This document shows positions 1-12,362 of a stretch of 32,918 bases of DNA, piece by piece. How positions within the stretch are numbered: position 1 is the stretch's first letter; each line of letters opens with the position of its first letter. The notes beneath the pieces are model-generated. The model saw only the letters and a list, made by a program, of their open reading frames with translations, was not told the DNA's origin and made no database searches. The DNA comes from Polysphondylium violaceum (Eukaryota; Evosea; Eumycetozoa; Dictyosteliales; Dictyosteliaceae), in the NCBI GenBank assembly GCA_000277445.1, contig AJWJ01000250.1, positions 1 through 32,918 on the forward strand, read 5' to 3'. Made by a program: the position numbers and the translations under genes.

Positions 1-421
1 TTTTTTTTTTTTTTTTTTTTTTGATTTTTTATCTTTTCGACCAATGTTGTGTTGTCTAAAAATAACTGTCTTTGTCTATGTATCATACGAATAAATACAT
101 TTACGCATACGCAAAGCAACAATAAACCAGATATAAAAGACACGTACACACATATAGCAGAAACAAAGCAAGGAGTTTAAGTTCAATTTCATTTACACAA
201 CAATAATCGCATTTTCACACACCCCCACTTTTTTTTTAAAATTTTCACTTCCTTCAGACACAGACACACACCGCACATACACCCAATCATATCTCATTTT
301 ACAATCAATACCTAGATATACACATTGTCAGATAGAGTAGAGTGTAGTGTACAGTCGAGCGGTGGACACACTTACTAGTAAGTAATAGTGCAGGTGTTTT
401 TCATATTCACCACATACAGCC
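1..421. other. Non-coding leader/promoter region with a terminal poly-T run
   Basis: The window opens with a 22-base T run, followed by A+T-rich sequence without a convincing open frame. It holds CA-rich stretches (for example near 240-290) and leads into the ATG at 422. Long homopolymeric T runs are common in dictyostelid promoters, so this is probably the promoter and 5' untranslated region of the gene at 422. I see no gene in it. A small minus-strand open frame overlapping 328-585 is antisense to exon 1 and shows no family features. Confidence 0.5.
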
Positions 422-3400
422 ATGGAGGCGTTTAGAAATATAAAGAATAAATTCGCAAAGCATTTAGCGGCGAGAAAGATTAGGTCGCTATGGCTAGAAT
501 ACACAAAGGTTGCAAATATAGAGTATGTAGATACAGATATGTCGCCTGACACCCACACATGACATACTAATACACTTGTCACCAACGTATCTCAGGGATC
601 CTAGTATTATGGTATCAAAACTAAATACATTTTTAGATTCATTTCAAGAGACCTATACTGAATTGGTAGAGTCTGGTCAAATTAAATCATTTGATCTCGA
701 CAGGTTTTTCGGAGATTGTTCAGATATATTGGTATCGTTGCTGGATTTGGTCGATAGAGAGTCAAACAGTAACAAAGACAATAATTTAGATTATATTGTA
801 GATTTAATTAACAAATCACTGGGTGTAGCTGAATTGATTTTACATGTATGTAGAGTGTTGTAAGGTAGTTAACAAACAAACAAACAACTAATACACCAAT
901 AATAACAACAACAACAATAGGATGAGAAATATAGATTGGTAGTCAAGGAAACACCAAATTTAATATACAGAATTCTTACTCTATTGGATAAATTAAATAC
1001 GAGTGAGAATAAAAAGGTATTGCTTCGAGTCATTAGTGCAATTGGCGAAAACACAGAGAATAGACTAGAGATTGGTAGATTGGAGGGATTTAAAAAACTC
1101 TTGGTACTGATGCACAATGACAAGGAACTCACACAAGAGATCCTAAAGACAATCAAGCATTTTTTAGACATAAAGCAACACACATCGCCTTCGTCTGCCG
1201 ATGAGGAGTTGTTGAATAACATGAAAAAGTCGCTATCCATGTCATCCATCGGTGAATTTGCCAGACACAAGATTGGGTCGGTCGTCAGCGAGGGCTTCAA
1301 AGTCATTGTCGGTGAGTTTCAAAAGGTCTTTTCTCCAAATGATAATGAAGGCTTGGTTTTAATACCTTCTAAAATCCTTGAACAGTCTTTGTATGTATTT
1401 ATGTATAGTGCTGTGTATGTATGGAGAATTGTAACTAACCAACAGATTACATTGAATCAATAGGGCTCATGAATTGATATTGAGTAATTCATTTATACCT
1501 TCATATGAGATGTTGGATAAAGAGTTTTCACCTTCAAGTGATAGTGAATTAAATAGTAATAGTAATAATAGTAACAGTAGTAATAGTACATCGATTTTAG
1601 CTTCATCAGCACCAGTATCTATTACCACAACAACAGCGACAGCAGCAACAACAACAACACCATCCAATACACCAACAACAGCATCAATACCTATTAATAC
1701 AGGTAGTAACAACAACAATAACAACAATATATTTATAAATAATTCACCTATGTCATTACAAACGAGTATATCTGAAAATGCATTATCAGAATCTTTGTCG
1801 ATCAATAATAATAATAATAATAATAATAACAACACAGAGGAAGAGATCTTAAAAGAATTTATGCGTGTACAAGGAGCATTGGCAAGTTTGACAGACAGTA
1901 TTAGAGAGGCAGCACAAACTGTACAATTGGATCTACTCGAAACCATTAGTAGACTGTTGTACAACAATCCCAAGAACCAAATTGAATTTAAAAACATGGA
2001 TGGCTATTCAATATTGATTCACATCTTTGACAATCTCAACGACTTTAACAATAGTCTACAGGGTAAAGAGTTTTTAGAGGATTGTTTCTCTTTGTTTTTC
2101 GTTATTATCCTCGATGGAAATCGTCTCAAACGTATCACCAACATGGATGCCTTTGATTTGTTGTTCCAAATCCTATTAAACTCTTCTCAAACCAAAGTAC
2201 AACTTCAATCATTGACCTGTATTCAAGATTTGATTTCAATCAATCCATTAAACATTGTTAATATTCAAAATATGAATGGTATAGATAAACTATTTCAATT
2301 GTTATTAATTTTAGAAAAGGTAAGAGGAGACAGAGAAGGAAGGAGAGACAAAGTATAATCTATCTACATCTACTAATTAATAATATCACTACTACTTTAG
2401 AAAAAAGAAGAGGAAAGAATTATTCATAGCAATAGAGTGAATCAAGAAAGTGAAACAAATAATAAAGAACAACAGGAAAAAGAACAAGACGATAGTAATA
2501 ATAATAACAACAATGACAATGTAGAAGAAGTCAATAATGAGTATTATAGCAATAGTGATGACTATAATAATGTATTGGATCAAAGATTTGATAGATTACA
2601 ATACTATAATCAAGATTACAATAATCAAAGTTTACAAGAAAAAGAATTGACCAAACTATTGTTGGCAACCAGTCAGTTAATCATTTATATAGGTGTATTG
2701 TTTAGTAAATATAATTTCTCTGTATTTGAAAAATATATCTCTTTACTGGATCCTTCAAATACAAATGTTCACACTGTTGGCAAGCCAATGTCACACACAC
2801 TCCGTTGTTTATTGTTGCAATCGACAATCACATTATTATCAGATACCATATTTCATAATTCATTGTTTCCAATCAATGATTCATTTATCACTTCTTTTCA
2901 AAATACATTAAATACAATTTATGACCAATATTCTCAATTCCTAAGTAATAGTAGCAGTGGTAGTAGTGGTACAATTACAACCAGACAAATGTTTGATAAT
3001 AATGTAAAAAAGAATCAACAACAAGATAATAGTAATAGTGATGATGATAAAGATAATAATAATAATTATGATGATGATGATGATGATGATGATCAAGAAG
3101 AAAATAAAGCTAAACTATCAGAGAGAACTTTATTGGCATTAGAGTTGGTTATCATGTATCTAAGATATTGTCCAAATCGTCAAATGGTTAATCAGTTCTT
3201 GTGGAATCAAAAGGGAATTGATCACTTTATCAAGTTGATGAAATTGGAAAACATTGATGACAATGTATTTGATCTATGTGCTTGGATCACATGTGACATT
3301 ATATCGTCGGTTGAAATGGAGGATCTATCAAATCCTCTCATCAATAGCCAATACACTAGTACCATCAATATCTTGATTCAGCTGTTGGATGATCAAAAGA

Positions 3401-6400
3401 CACCCAATTCAAGAAAAGAGGCTATCTGTTATTGTATTTGCGCAACGATGGACAATGCCAATACATTGGTGTATGGTAACCATTTGCTCAAGATAAAGTT
3501 ACAAGAGCTTGGCTTGTTTACCGTGTTGATCCAACTACTCAAGAGATTGGCTTTGTCCTCCAACTCGACCACCACCATTGGCTCACAAGAGTTGGCCTAT
3601 GCATGCTTTGCCACCATTTGCGAGGTATCGTTTGGATGTGAAGAGAATAAAAGAGTGTTGGATATCATCGGCTACATGACACTTTCTTCGTTGGCAAAGT
3701 CTGTCAATGTGCAAGTGGACGAGTATCTCTACCAACTGTTTGTTGAGTTGTCGATGAACAAGAGGGTACCAATCCGATACGACTACAACTATTTGGAAAC
3801 CTTTTTCTCGCTGGATGTCTTTAAAATCGTATCGAATGTCTTGTTGCCCCAGCCCCAATACAGCTCTATTCTTCCCCACTCAAAGAAGCATTATGACATC
3901 AATTCCTACAACTCTTCATCCAATCATAATCAATACCAACAACAGCAGCAACAACAACACTATTATGGTGATGAGATTAATCTTGGAGAGGATGGAGTTG
4001 AGTTCAAAGACTCGCCAACATCCAGTCCCTCAACAACCCCATTGGGATCGCACTCACTCTCAAACTCTTTTAATGGGTATCCTCAAGGTATAAATAATCA
4101 ACAGCAATACAATCTATATCTCCAGCAAATCAATTCCAACAATGCCACCAATAACGCCAATCAATTGATTCCCCAACCTCAACTCATTCACCAGCAATTA
4201 CAACAGCAACTCAAGGGCGGCATCATTAGAATCCCCAGCTTCAAAAACTTGTTTAACGGTACTCGAAGAAACAGTATTGGCTCGTGGGCAGAGTCGTTTG
4301 ACGACTTGTATGGCTTGTGTCAAGAGGCTGAGCATTTGCCTGCCATGCAGCCAAGTACGACCGGTAGCAGTTTGATGAATTCCAAGACATCGTCCTACTT
4401 GCATTTGGGCGGGCTGGAAGACGAGAAAGAAACCATTTACACATATACCCTTTTGGGAAGAAGCAAGATTCGGTCACCTGACGCCGCACTCATGTTGGTT
4501 GATCTTTTGCCTTTGTGTCCTTTGGAGTCGCAGCAATTGAACCTTATCTTTTTGATGAAGATCCTCGAGTCCAATCCACAAAACAAAAAGATGTTTTGCT
4601 CGGCACAGGGCCTCAAGTTCCTTCTCTATCTCTCTCACCTCTGTCCCGAAGAGATCCAGTCCTACTATAGCAGACTCATTGTCATTCTCGGTCTCTATGA
4701 TATCTCGCCCTCAGAGGTCCGTCTCTTGTTTGATTTGGCCTGTTTCCCCTCTTTTGAATCACACCCTCACCTCATGGCCTACAAGAGCAACACGAGCAGT
4801 GCCGTCAATAGCATGCACAACAGCAACAGTAATGTCGATATCAAGAGAGAGAGAAACAGAAAGTATGAGCTCCAGATGCAAGTGCTCTACGTCATTGGCA
4901 CGCTCACCGAGCGTAAGGCACCGCCCTTGTACTTCAACTTTGATGGCTTTGAAAGCGGCATTAAACTGGGTATCATTGAAAAGTTCCCCAGCGCCAGATC
5001 AGGATACACGTTTAGTTGTTGGATGAAGACTGGCTACTTCCTTTCGGACGAGTCGGGGCTCTTTAGCTGGCAAGATACCTTGGAGAACAATATCTTTGAG
5101 GTGTACTTCAAGTCCCTGCCATTGGGCCAACAACCACAGCCCCAGCAACCATCGCAATTGGTCGAGACAAAGAGATACCTTTGCATCCAAACAAGAAACT
5201 ATCCCGCACCACCCGAGACATTCTCGTTTGACAAGTTTGCCTTCACAGAGTGTGGCAATTGGTACCATGTCGTCATCACCCACTCGAAGCAAAAGATATC
5301 GTTGTTTATCAATGGCAAGTTTATCCAATCCTACAGCACACTCAACTATCCAAAATTGATTACAAAGGATAAACCAATCTCTGGTTGGATTGGTAAGAGA
5401 ATCTATAACAATAGCAATATAAACGTAAACCAACAACAACAACAACAACAGCAGAAACAACCTCAACAGCCACAACCATCATCAACTGCAGAGAGAGGTT
5501 ACTTTTGTGGACAAATGGGTACCATTCACTTTTTCGAAGGTATTTGGGAAGCACCAGCATGCCATAAAGTATGTTCGAGAGGTAATCTTTACAATAGCAC
5601 TTACAAATCATTGGGCATTGATAATAAAGAGTTTTTAGTCATCAAGCCTGCCATCAACAGTCAAGAGTCTGGTTTTCTCCAGAACCCAAGCACGAGTATC
5701 GCCATGTCTGGTGATATACATTTTAGTAGTACTATTGGCATTGGTAATAGTAACAGCATTGCTAGCATCCCAACCATCACTCATTCACCTCCTTTATCAC
5801 CATCACCCAATGTATCTTTAAGTACAGCATCAACAGCCACAACCAACAATACTTTGTCATCTTTATCAACTACAAGCATCAATCCCTCGTCTACGTTGAT
5901 CAAGAGTCAATCATTTGAAGAAACCAATCTACTCTCGTTGTCTAGTGATATTACTTTACAACAACTAGAGTCGTCGCCTAAAAAGCTGATCGTACCAAAT
6001 GAGACACAGGGCGCCACTATTGAATTTATTGGTGGAGTCAATGTACATCACACTAGATGTCTCAAGGACGTGATCAAGGAAGTCGGTGGCATTCATCTTT
6101 GTTTCCCATTCCTCGACATGGAGCCAGCACAACAAGTGGCCGGATTAAGAATATTGGCGGGATTGTTGCAAAAGAGTGATTCAAACAAAGCACAGTTTAG
6201 AGAACTCAATGGCTTTGCTATTTTGTATAACCTATTGTTTAAATCCACGACCAAGAGTAGCACCCGATCAGAGCTGTCGATGGAGACATTTGACATTTTG
6301 TTTGATTTGATATTGGACGGTATGAACAATAGCTTGGATCCAAAACTATTGTGGAGTAATGATTGTTTGTTGCTTATATTGGACTTGTTGGCCTTTTGTT

Positions 6401-7650
6401 CCGAAGAGTTGCAATTGCATGTATTAAAGTACTTGAATACAATGTTGTTGAATAATCCAGATACAATTAAACTTTGGATAGAGAACAATAGTAGCAGTGG
6501 TAATACTGATAATAGTACTGCTCCCACTACTAGCAACACAACAAATACTAGTAACACAACTTTGAATGGTATATCTCCAACAAATACTAGTGCGTCAAGT
6601 CAACCTGCCAATAGTGGCGGTGTTAATACAAATAGTGATTCAACGACTAGTAACAGCAATACAACAAATAGTAGTTCTACTTTGAATTCTAGTGTCAATA
6701 TCAACAACAGTAATAGCAATAACAACAGCAATAATGATACCACTGTACCAATTAGTAACAATTCAACAACTATTTCAAAGATGAATTATCTTTTAGATAT
6801 ATCACTTCGTTTCTCGACTATAAATACATTCTTGCAAGGTATTATTAAAAAGATGTTGCCTCATATTTCCATAGAGGATTTAGAGTCGATTATAGAGTAT
6901 TTGACATTCAACAAAGAAGGCTCCTATGACCATTTACAAACAAAGGCAAAGATATTGGATTTGGTCTATGAAGAGATGAGAAAATGCCCCACACTATTGG
7001 AACATCTCAGATCGATTGGTGGATTCAATATCGTGTTTTCTCTGTTTGAAATACCCAGTGAAGAGATACATATATTGGCAATCAAGCTCACCGGTCTCTT
7101 GTTGCACTCTAGCAGCAAGGCCACCACATTGTTTCGTAGAAACTTTGGATTCGATGTATTGGGTACACTCATTTCGCGTCATTCACCTCCCTCGATCCCC
7201 ATTGGCCGTGCATTGGTGTTGTTGATGGTCGACGAATACAAGTTTGATCCCAAATGCGTAGCAGAGACCAAACAACGTTCCTCTAGTTGGATTTCCCTAG
7301 ATTTCTTTACTCGTGATAAAAGCTCAGATTCCTTGTCCACCCTGGGCTCATCATCGTCCGAGATCTCTGAGCCACCCGTTGAACAGTCATCCTCATCCAC
7401 CACCAATGCCCCCATTGGTGAAAGAGTGATTGTGTATCCAGAAGCACTCCATGCTCTAATGATTGTATTACATAGCTTTTATTTAAATATTGGACTCTAC
7501 AGATCATCGGAATACATTGACCTTGAAAAAATCCAGCTTGCTCTTTTGGGTGAATTTGAGAATCTCTTGGACCCCATGAATATGGAAATCCTTTGGAATC
7601 AACCTTGGTTTGAATGGTTTTATCAATACATTGATTTCACCATTAGTGAC

Positions 7651-7681
<31 letters not shown>

Positions 7682-8820
7682 ATAATAATAGCAATCAATT
7701 TACTTATCAACCATTAAAATCATTGCCAATTTATCATAAACTTGTTTCCATTTGTAAAAAGATGTTGATTCATGATATGTGTAAAAAGCAAACCAAGATA
7801 TTGAAACTCAAAGAGATTTGTATTGAAAATGAAGATTTCTATATCAATATTGTGGCATCAATCATTGATCACTTGAAGCAAAATTCCTATGTACTACCTC
7901 AACAAGAATCGACAGATATGGTTAAGAATTTAGTTCAATACTTTAAATCATTGGATGATATGGATGTGCCTTCAGACATCTCTATGAGAATCATTGACTC
8001 TATCAATTACATTGCATTCCACAACACACCATCTGTCAGAATCACCATGAAATCATCTGGATTACTGGAAATCAGAGATAACCTCATCATTCATTTACTC
8101 AGAGGTGCATCAAGTCGTGCCAAGTTTATATTGAGCTTTGATTTTGAATGTGTTGCCGATCAAAAAGCTTTTAGAGACTCTCATGGTATTTTGTATCTCT
8201 TGCACTATTTCCATCAATCATTCAATGACCCAGATACCCAATTGGTCTATTACTTGATTCTCAGAAACGTTATGGCATTCAATAGTGAAGAGAATAGAAA
8301 AATCATTGCAAATTTCTTTGATGATCAACTTGTAACCCAAACATTTTTCGAAGATGATAGTATCAATAGCAATGGTTCAAAATCCAATAGTGGTGGTAGA
8401 AACCAAAACAATGATATAGAAATGTCAAATCAAGAAGACAATCATTTTGATATGACTCATTTTATAAATTGGTACTATAGCGAAGAATTGGTTACCAAGA
8501 GAATGGAAATTGAAGCCAGAGTTGAAAAATTACTTCACCCCGTCGAAGCAAAACACAACTCTCATCAAGAGAAGCTATTAAAAGCCAAGGAAAAGAGAAT
8601 CAAAACTAGAAAAGATAAATTAACCAAACAGCAAATTGCCATTTCAAAAATAATCCAAGAAACTGATGAAAAGAGAAAATCAAGATCAACTAAAATGATT
8701 AATCAATATATTATCAAATCTCAACTCCTACCACTTAAATCTCAAGAAAGACTTAAATTGGGTCGTGAAAGATGGGATTTTTATAAACAAAAGTTGAACG
8801 AGATTTGTTTTATGGATTAA
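422..8820 (+). CDS. BEACH-family-like (Lvs/WDFY-type) giant scaffold protein without a BEACH domain
   Basis: Exons deduced at 422-522, 596-845, 921-1390, 1464-2319 and 2401-8820 join in frame into 2698 residues. The introns start GTATGT (three) or GTAAGA (one), and intron 1 has a TACTAAT branch-like site. Residues 1 to about 1390 are helical, armadillo-like sequence broken by Asn, Ser, Asp and Gln runs. Residues about 1398-1600 form a concanavalin A-like sandwich (strands around 'FSCWMKTGYF', 'NWYHVVITHS', 'ISLFINGKFI'). Residues from about 1760 ('GGIHLCFPFLDM', 'GFNIVFSLFEIPSEEIHILA') resemble the helical block after that sandwich in WDFY3, neurobeachin and Dictyostelium Lvs proteins, which act in membrane traffic and cytokinesis. 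The C-terminus (about 2590-2690) is a charged helix ending 'RERWDFYKQKLNEI', like the segment just before PH-BEACH, then stops. No PH, BEACH or WD40 repeats follow. The start was chosen because it is the first ATG that splices in frame. The family call is by recognition only. Confidence 0.72.
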
Positions 8821-8872
8821 ATAAAAAAGAGTATGATTGATGCAGTCCACTTCCTACTGTATTGTAAATAAA
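8820..8872 (+). terminator. Poly(A) signals of the Lvs-like gene
   Basis: An AATAAA overlaps the TAA stop at 8820-8825 and a second lies at 8867-8872, in A+T-rich sequence. This supports a real transcript end here rather than an unrecognised intron leading to a downstream BEACH domain. The cleavage site cannot be read from the sequence. Confidence 0.5.
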
Positions 8873-8947
8873 ATAAGATCATTAAACAGTAATATTATTC
8901 TTTCTAAAATATCTTTTACTTAATTTTTAATGTTTTAATGAGGAAAA

Positions 8948-9100
8948 TACAACTTTTTGGAATTGCTTGGTCAGAGTTTATATCAAATCCATGAGATCTC
9001 AGTCTTACCAAACCTTTTGGAAGAAATCTTGGATGGAGGATTAAACTTGGTGATTGATAGTTTAATATCTAAAGTCTTCGATACCGGTTTCTATAAGTGA
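8948..9100 (+). pseudogene. Short decayed coding fragment, possibly FNIP-related
   Basis: An open stretch of about 50 codons without a start codon reads '...ISVLPNLLEEILDGGLN...' and then 'LVIDSLISKVFDTGFYK' before a TGA. The 'LPnlLEEIldGGlN' spacing recalls the 22-residue FNIP/IP22 repeats of dictyostelids, and a clearer FNIP remnant lies downstream in the same orientation. Both may come from one dead gene. The assignment of this fragment is weak. Confidence 0.3.
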
Positions 9101-9291
9101 CGCATCGAGTCTATGAAGAAAGATTACAATATCGTTAATGTGGCTTATTGATTTGTTCATTTGAGCCAATTTTAAAAAATTCAATTTATCCAACAAAATT
9201 AAATGATCTTTTGTACTATTCAATATATAGATTGTTGATAGACTGGGTATAGTGTTGCTGCTTGAAAATCACTATGCTCACCATCTATCGC

Positions 9292-9531
9292 TACAAAATT
9301 TAAAAAGGTATTCTCCCAACCTCACTCGAAATCTTTGACAATGAAAAATAATGAACCCCTTGAAAGTGGTGTTTTGCCAGTAAATTTGAAAATATTAAGA
9401 TGGGAAGCTTTGATCAAGAGCTTCAAGTAGGTGTCTTTCCCTCTTCACTGACATATCAAAATATCCCACCTCATCTTTCCCAATGGGAAGAAAAAGTAAG
9501 GATTATGGTGAGCTGGAGAGACTTTAATTGA
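9292..9531 (+). pseudogene. Remnant of an FNIP/IP22-repeat protein gene
   Basis: Three successive pieces resemble FNIP (IP22) repeats, whose pattern is roughly FNxPLxxGxLPxSLxxLxxG. Near 9310 one frame reads 'ILPTSLEIFDNEK'. From about 9358 another reads 'PLESGVLPVNLKILRW'. From about 9400 a third frame reads 'GSFDQELQVGVFPSSLTY'. The pieces lie in different frames and are interrupted by stops (TAA TGA after 'FDNEK'; a frame change after 'LRW'), so this is a broken host gene, not an expressed one. FNIP proteins form large variable families in dictyostelids, usually near F-box-like or kinase N-termini, neither of which is visible here. The decay suggests turnover of a lineage-specific family. 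Confidence 0.7.
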
Positions 9532-10106
9532 GAAGGCAGAGAAGCTTTTGAAAAGAATAAGTTACTATGGTAGGGCACCAGGTTCCAATACCAACTCTTC
9601 ATAAGGATTTTAACTCCACTCCCGATAATTTTTGAATGGTATCGGGAATTAAATTCAAATCAACAAACATTTGTTAATCAAGTTTCCTTGTTTCAACTAA
9701 GCAGAGATTATTGATTAAAAATCTTTTAGGATGTTACAAGAATTGAGTAAAATCTTGAAGAACATCAAATGGTTTTCAAATGCCAATGTCTCGAGGTACT
9801 CTGCATTATTACTAAAGTATTTCGAATCATATTAATATGCGTTCAAACACTTTTTTTCTAACCGAACTTCTTAAAAATCTATTTTTCCATATTGAAAAAA
9901 ATCTATCTATATTTGTACTTTTCATTTTATCTTTTTTCATATTATTAAAAGATATCTAAGTTGCATTATTTTATTATAAAAATTAATAAAATAAGCCTAA
10001 TCTCTCACTCAAGATTTAAATGTTTGATGATTGTATAAAATAATAATAAATAATAATAATAATAATTAATTTTATTTACATGATGAGTAATTACAGCAAC
10101 AAAAGC
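9532..10106. other. Gene-free A+T-rich spacer
   Basis: There are stops in every frame and no recognisable coding similarity. A repeated phrase, GATAATTTTTGAATGGTATC near 9625, and short A+T runs are all I see. The left part may be further decayed FNIP-gene sequence. The right part, up to the stop at 10107, would be the 3' untranslated region of the minus-strand MRH gene (it includes (AAT)n from about 10040 to 10065). Confidence 0.5.
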
Positions 10107-12139
10107 TCATCTTGGACAAGCATATTTGGTTGAAATATTAATTTCGTAATTACAAAACGGAGACTCGTTTGTTGATATAATTTTATAATCTGTAGTTGGA
10201 TCGCATGCCAGGTTCAGGATATTGTATCTGTAATGGCCAGATCCACACGGAAAGGAATCAGATGTATAGTTCAGTTTAGTTGCATATGTAGAAACAGTGA
10301 CTTGGAGTGACGTTGATTTCCCAGTTTGTACAGCTAGAGGTGGTTTTACACCCATCAAAAGTTGACAAGATTGATATGGTCCCATACCAGGTATCTGTTG
10401 TTCATATTTGAGGCATATATCTATTTGGCCACAAAACGTAAAATACAGAGAATATGATTGAAACTTTGCTTCATAAGCACCATTGTTTGGTAATATAAGT
10501 GGCGATAAATCAATAGATTTACCCGTAGAATTATCTCTAAACACACATTGACTTGGACATGCATACCTTGAATTAATATTCACTTGGAGTATTGATTTTT
10601 GGATACTAGTAGATTCAATATCAAAGTCGGTGGTACTATTACACACTAAATTGAGTTTGTTCTGTTTGGCAATCGAATTTGAATACATGTTTGATTTATA
10701 AAGTAAACTGATTCCAGTCGGAGATGTTTCATATGATAAAAGCGATGGTGTGCCTGTTTGAATGGAGTACTTGTCGTTATAGACTTGACATGATTGATAA
10801 GATGTTGAGTTTCCACTCAATTGATTATATTGTTGACATTTGTCAACTTTGCCTTGACATACTGAAAATAAAAGATTAAAATCACCATACAAATCATTCT
10901 GATATTTCGCAATATAGTATGGATGGTTTGATCCAGACAATGCTGATAAATTAAATCCATATGGACTCTCTGTAATATTACTATCTATTATACATGTTGA
11001 AGTTGGGGTTTCTGAAGAGGATGACGACGATGAATATGGTGAACCACCGCCACTACTACTACTACTACTACTACTATCATAGCTAAATGGACAAGCATAT
11101 AGAGATACAATAGGAATTTCATATGCACAAGGTGATATTTCCTTTGCTTGTCCAATTGTAAACTCTTCATCTTTGTCGCACGATAATATTAAGTTTATAT
11201 TTCTTAAACATCCAGAATATATCTCCGTGGCTTGGTAATTTAATCTTATTCCATTGCGAATCAAAGTATCTTGAACAATACTCGGATCACCTGTTTGAAT
11301 AGATTGATTTTGATTGAGATAAACCTGGCATGATTGATAATACACATCTGGATTCTGTTGATTATATTTTGTACAAACACTTATTTCGCCACAGATAGAA
11401 AAGAAAAGAGTATAATAAGTGTAATATCCACTATCGATGTATCCAACATTGGCTTGATAAGTGATATTTTTTAATTTTGTGAAATCAAAAAATGTATTCT
11501 CACTGCTACCTTGGAAAACACAATTTGATGGCTTTGGTCGAGGTGGTTTTGGTTGAGGTGATAATGTAGGTTTAGGTGTCGGCTTAATAGGACAAGCATA
11601 TTTAGAACGAATATTCACAGTGTATTTACATCGATGGGCCTGTGCACCGACAACCGTGATATCGGTGGACTCGTCACACGTAAATACTAAATCATTTGAT
11701 CTGCTACACAAGAAATCACTGCCTGTATATGAAAGAGTGATCCCATTTGGATTCTCTACAGCAATCTCGGTGTTGGTATCACCTATTTGTACAGGTAAAG
11801 GAAACAAACTGCACGCCTGACTGTCTCTCCTTGTCGAGTATTTGTTTTTGCACTCGGTTGCATATCCGCATATATTGAATATATAATCAAACTTTAATAA
11901 GCTATTACTAGTTTTATATGATCTGCCATCAGTCCTGTTTATGACGAGTATATTAATACATCTAATCACACACAACCACACCATCATTGATATACATACA
12001 AAGTCAAGGGAGAGAGATCATATAGATTGTTGTTTAAAATAAAATTACAACTAGATGTTACAAAAGACTGAGAGGTGATATTGCTACCCTCAGAGAGCTG
12101 AAAAAGGATAAATAAACAAATATATAAAACCCTGTACAT
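10107..12139 (-). CDS. Secreted four-domain MRH protein (MRH gene A)
   Basis: Exon 1 is 12139-12000 and exon 2 is 11934-10107, with a 65-nt GTATGT...CAG intron. Together they encode 655 residues. The N-terminus (MYRVLYICLFILFQLSEGS) is a signal peptide and there is no other membrane segment. Four MRH domains follow at about 31-161, 185-329, 361-507 and 510-654. Each has the family pattern C-x-F...(F/I)DLSPL..., (F/I)CG...C, YQSCQ, a 'TG' strand, LxY...C, LxC(D/N) and C-x-Y...YACP. A Pro/Lys-rich linker separates domains 1 and 2, and a Ser/Gly run separates 2 and 3. The Gln/Arg/Glu/Tyr set that binds mannose 6-phosphate in CI-MPR has candidates in domain 2 (Q247, R291, E312, Y318) and domain 4 (Q568, R616, E637, Y643). 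Domain 1 lacks the Glu, and domain 3 lacks Arg and the Cys-x-Tyr. It is probably a soluble lectin-like protein; the ligand is unknown. Confidence 0.85.
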
Positions 12140-12239
12140 TGATGTTAACATTGGTATCAAACGTTAATACATATTATGGATAATGGGTAGATTCAACAAA
12201 AACTAGAATAAAAAAAAAAAAAATTACATAAATCTCTCG

Positions 12240-12292
12240 CCCCAGATTCTTGGGAAAACTTTTCAGAGAAATGAAAAGATTTTTACTTGGGG
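12240..12292. promoter_or_regulatory. Nested inverted repeat upstream of MRH gene A
   Basis: A perfect 7-bp stem, CTTTTCA/TGAAAAG with a GAGAAA loop, lies at 12259-12278. It is flanked at a distance by CCCCA (12240-12244) and TGGGG (12288-12292). The element sits about 100-150 bp before the ATG of the minus-strand gene and just past the end of the next one (12363), so it could be a protein-binding site or an RNA hairpin in an untranslated region. The function is unknown and a chance dyad is possible. Confidence 0.3.
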
Positions 12293-12362
12293 TTATGATT
12301 GAAAACAAAACTCTTTATGTATATATTATACAAGAGTAATGAATTTATTTAATAAACAAAAA

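Noticed and set aside
1467-1997. Minus-strand open frame with long Leu and Val runs
   Set aside because: It is the antisense of Asn/Ser/Thr-repeat codons in exon 4 of the Lvs-like gene. It consists mostly of homopolymers with no family features.
8821-9300. Remnant of a lost BEACH domain downstream of the Lvs-like gene
   Set aside because: No frame shows BEACH or WD40 motifs. What is readable looks FNIP-like instead.
11935-11987. Starting MRH gene A inside its intron with an internal Met
   Set aside because: That start has no proper signal peptide and breaks domain 1. Splicing to the upstream exon restores the first cysteine and 'DLSPLTL', matching gene B.
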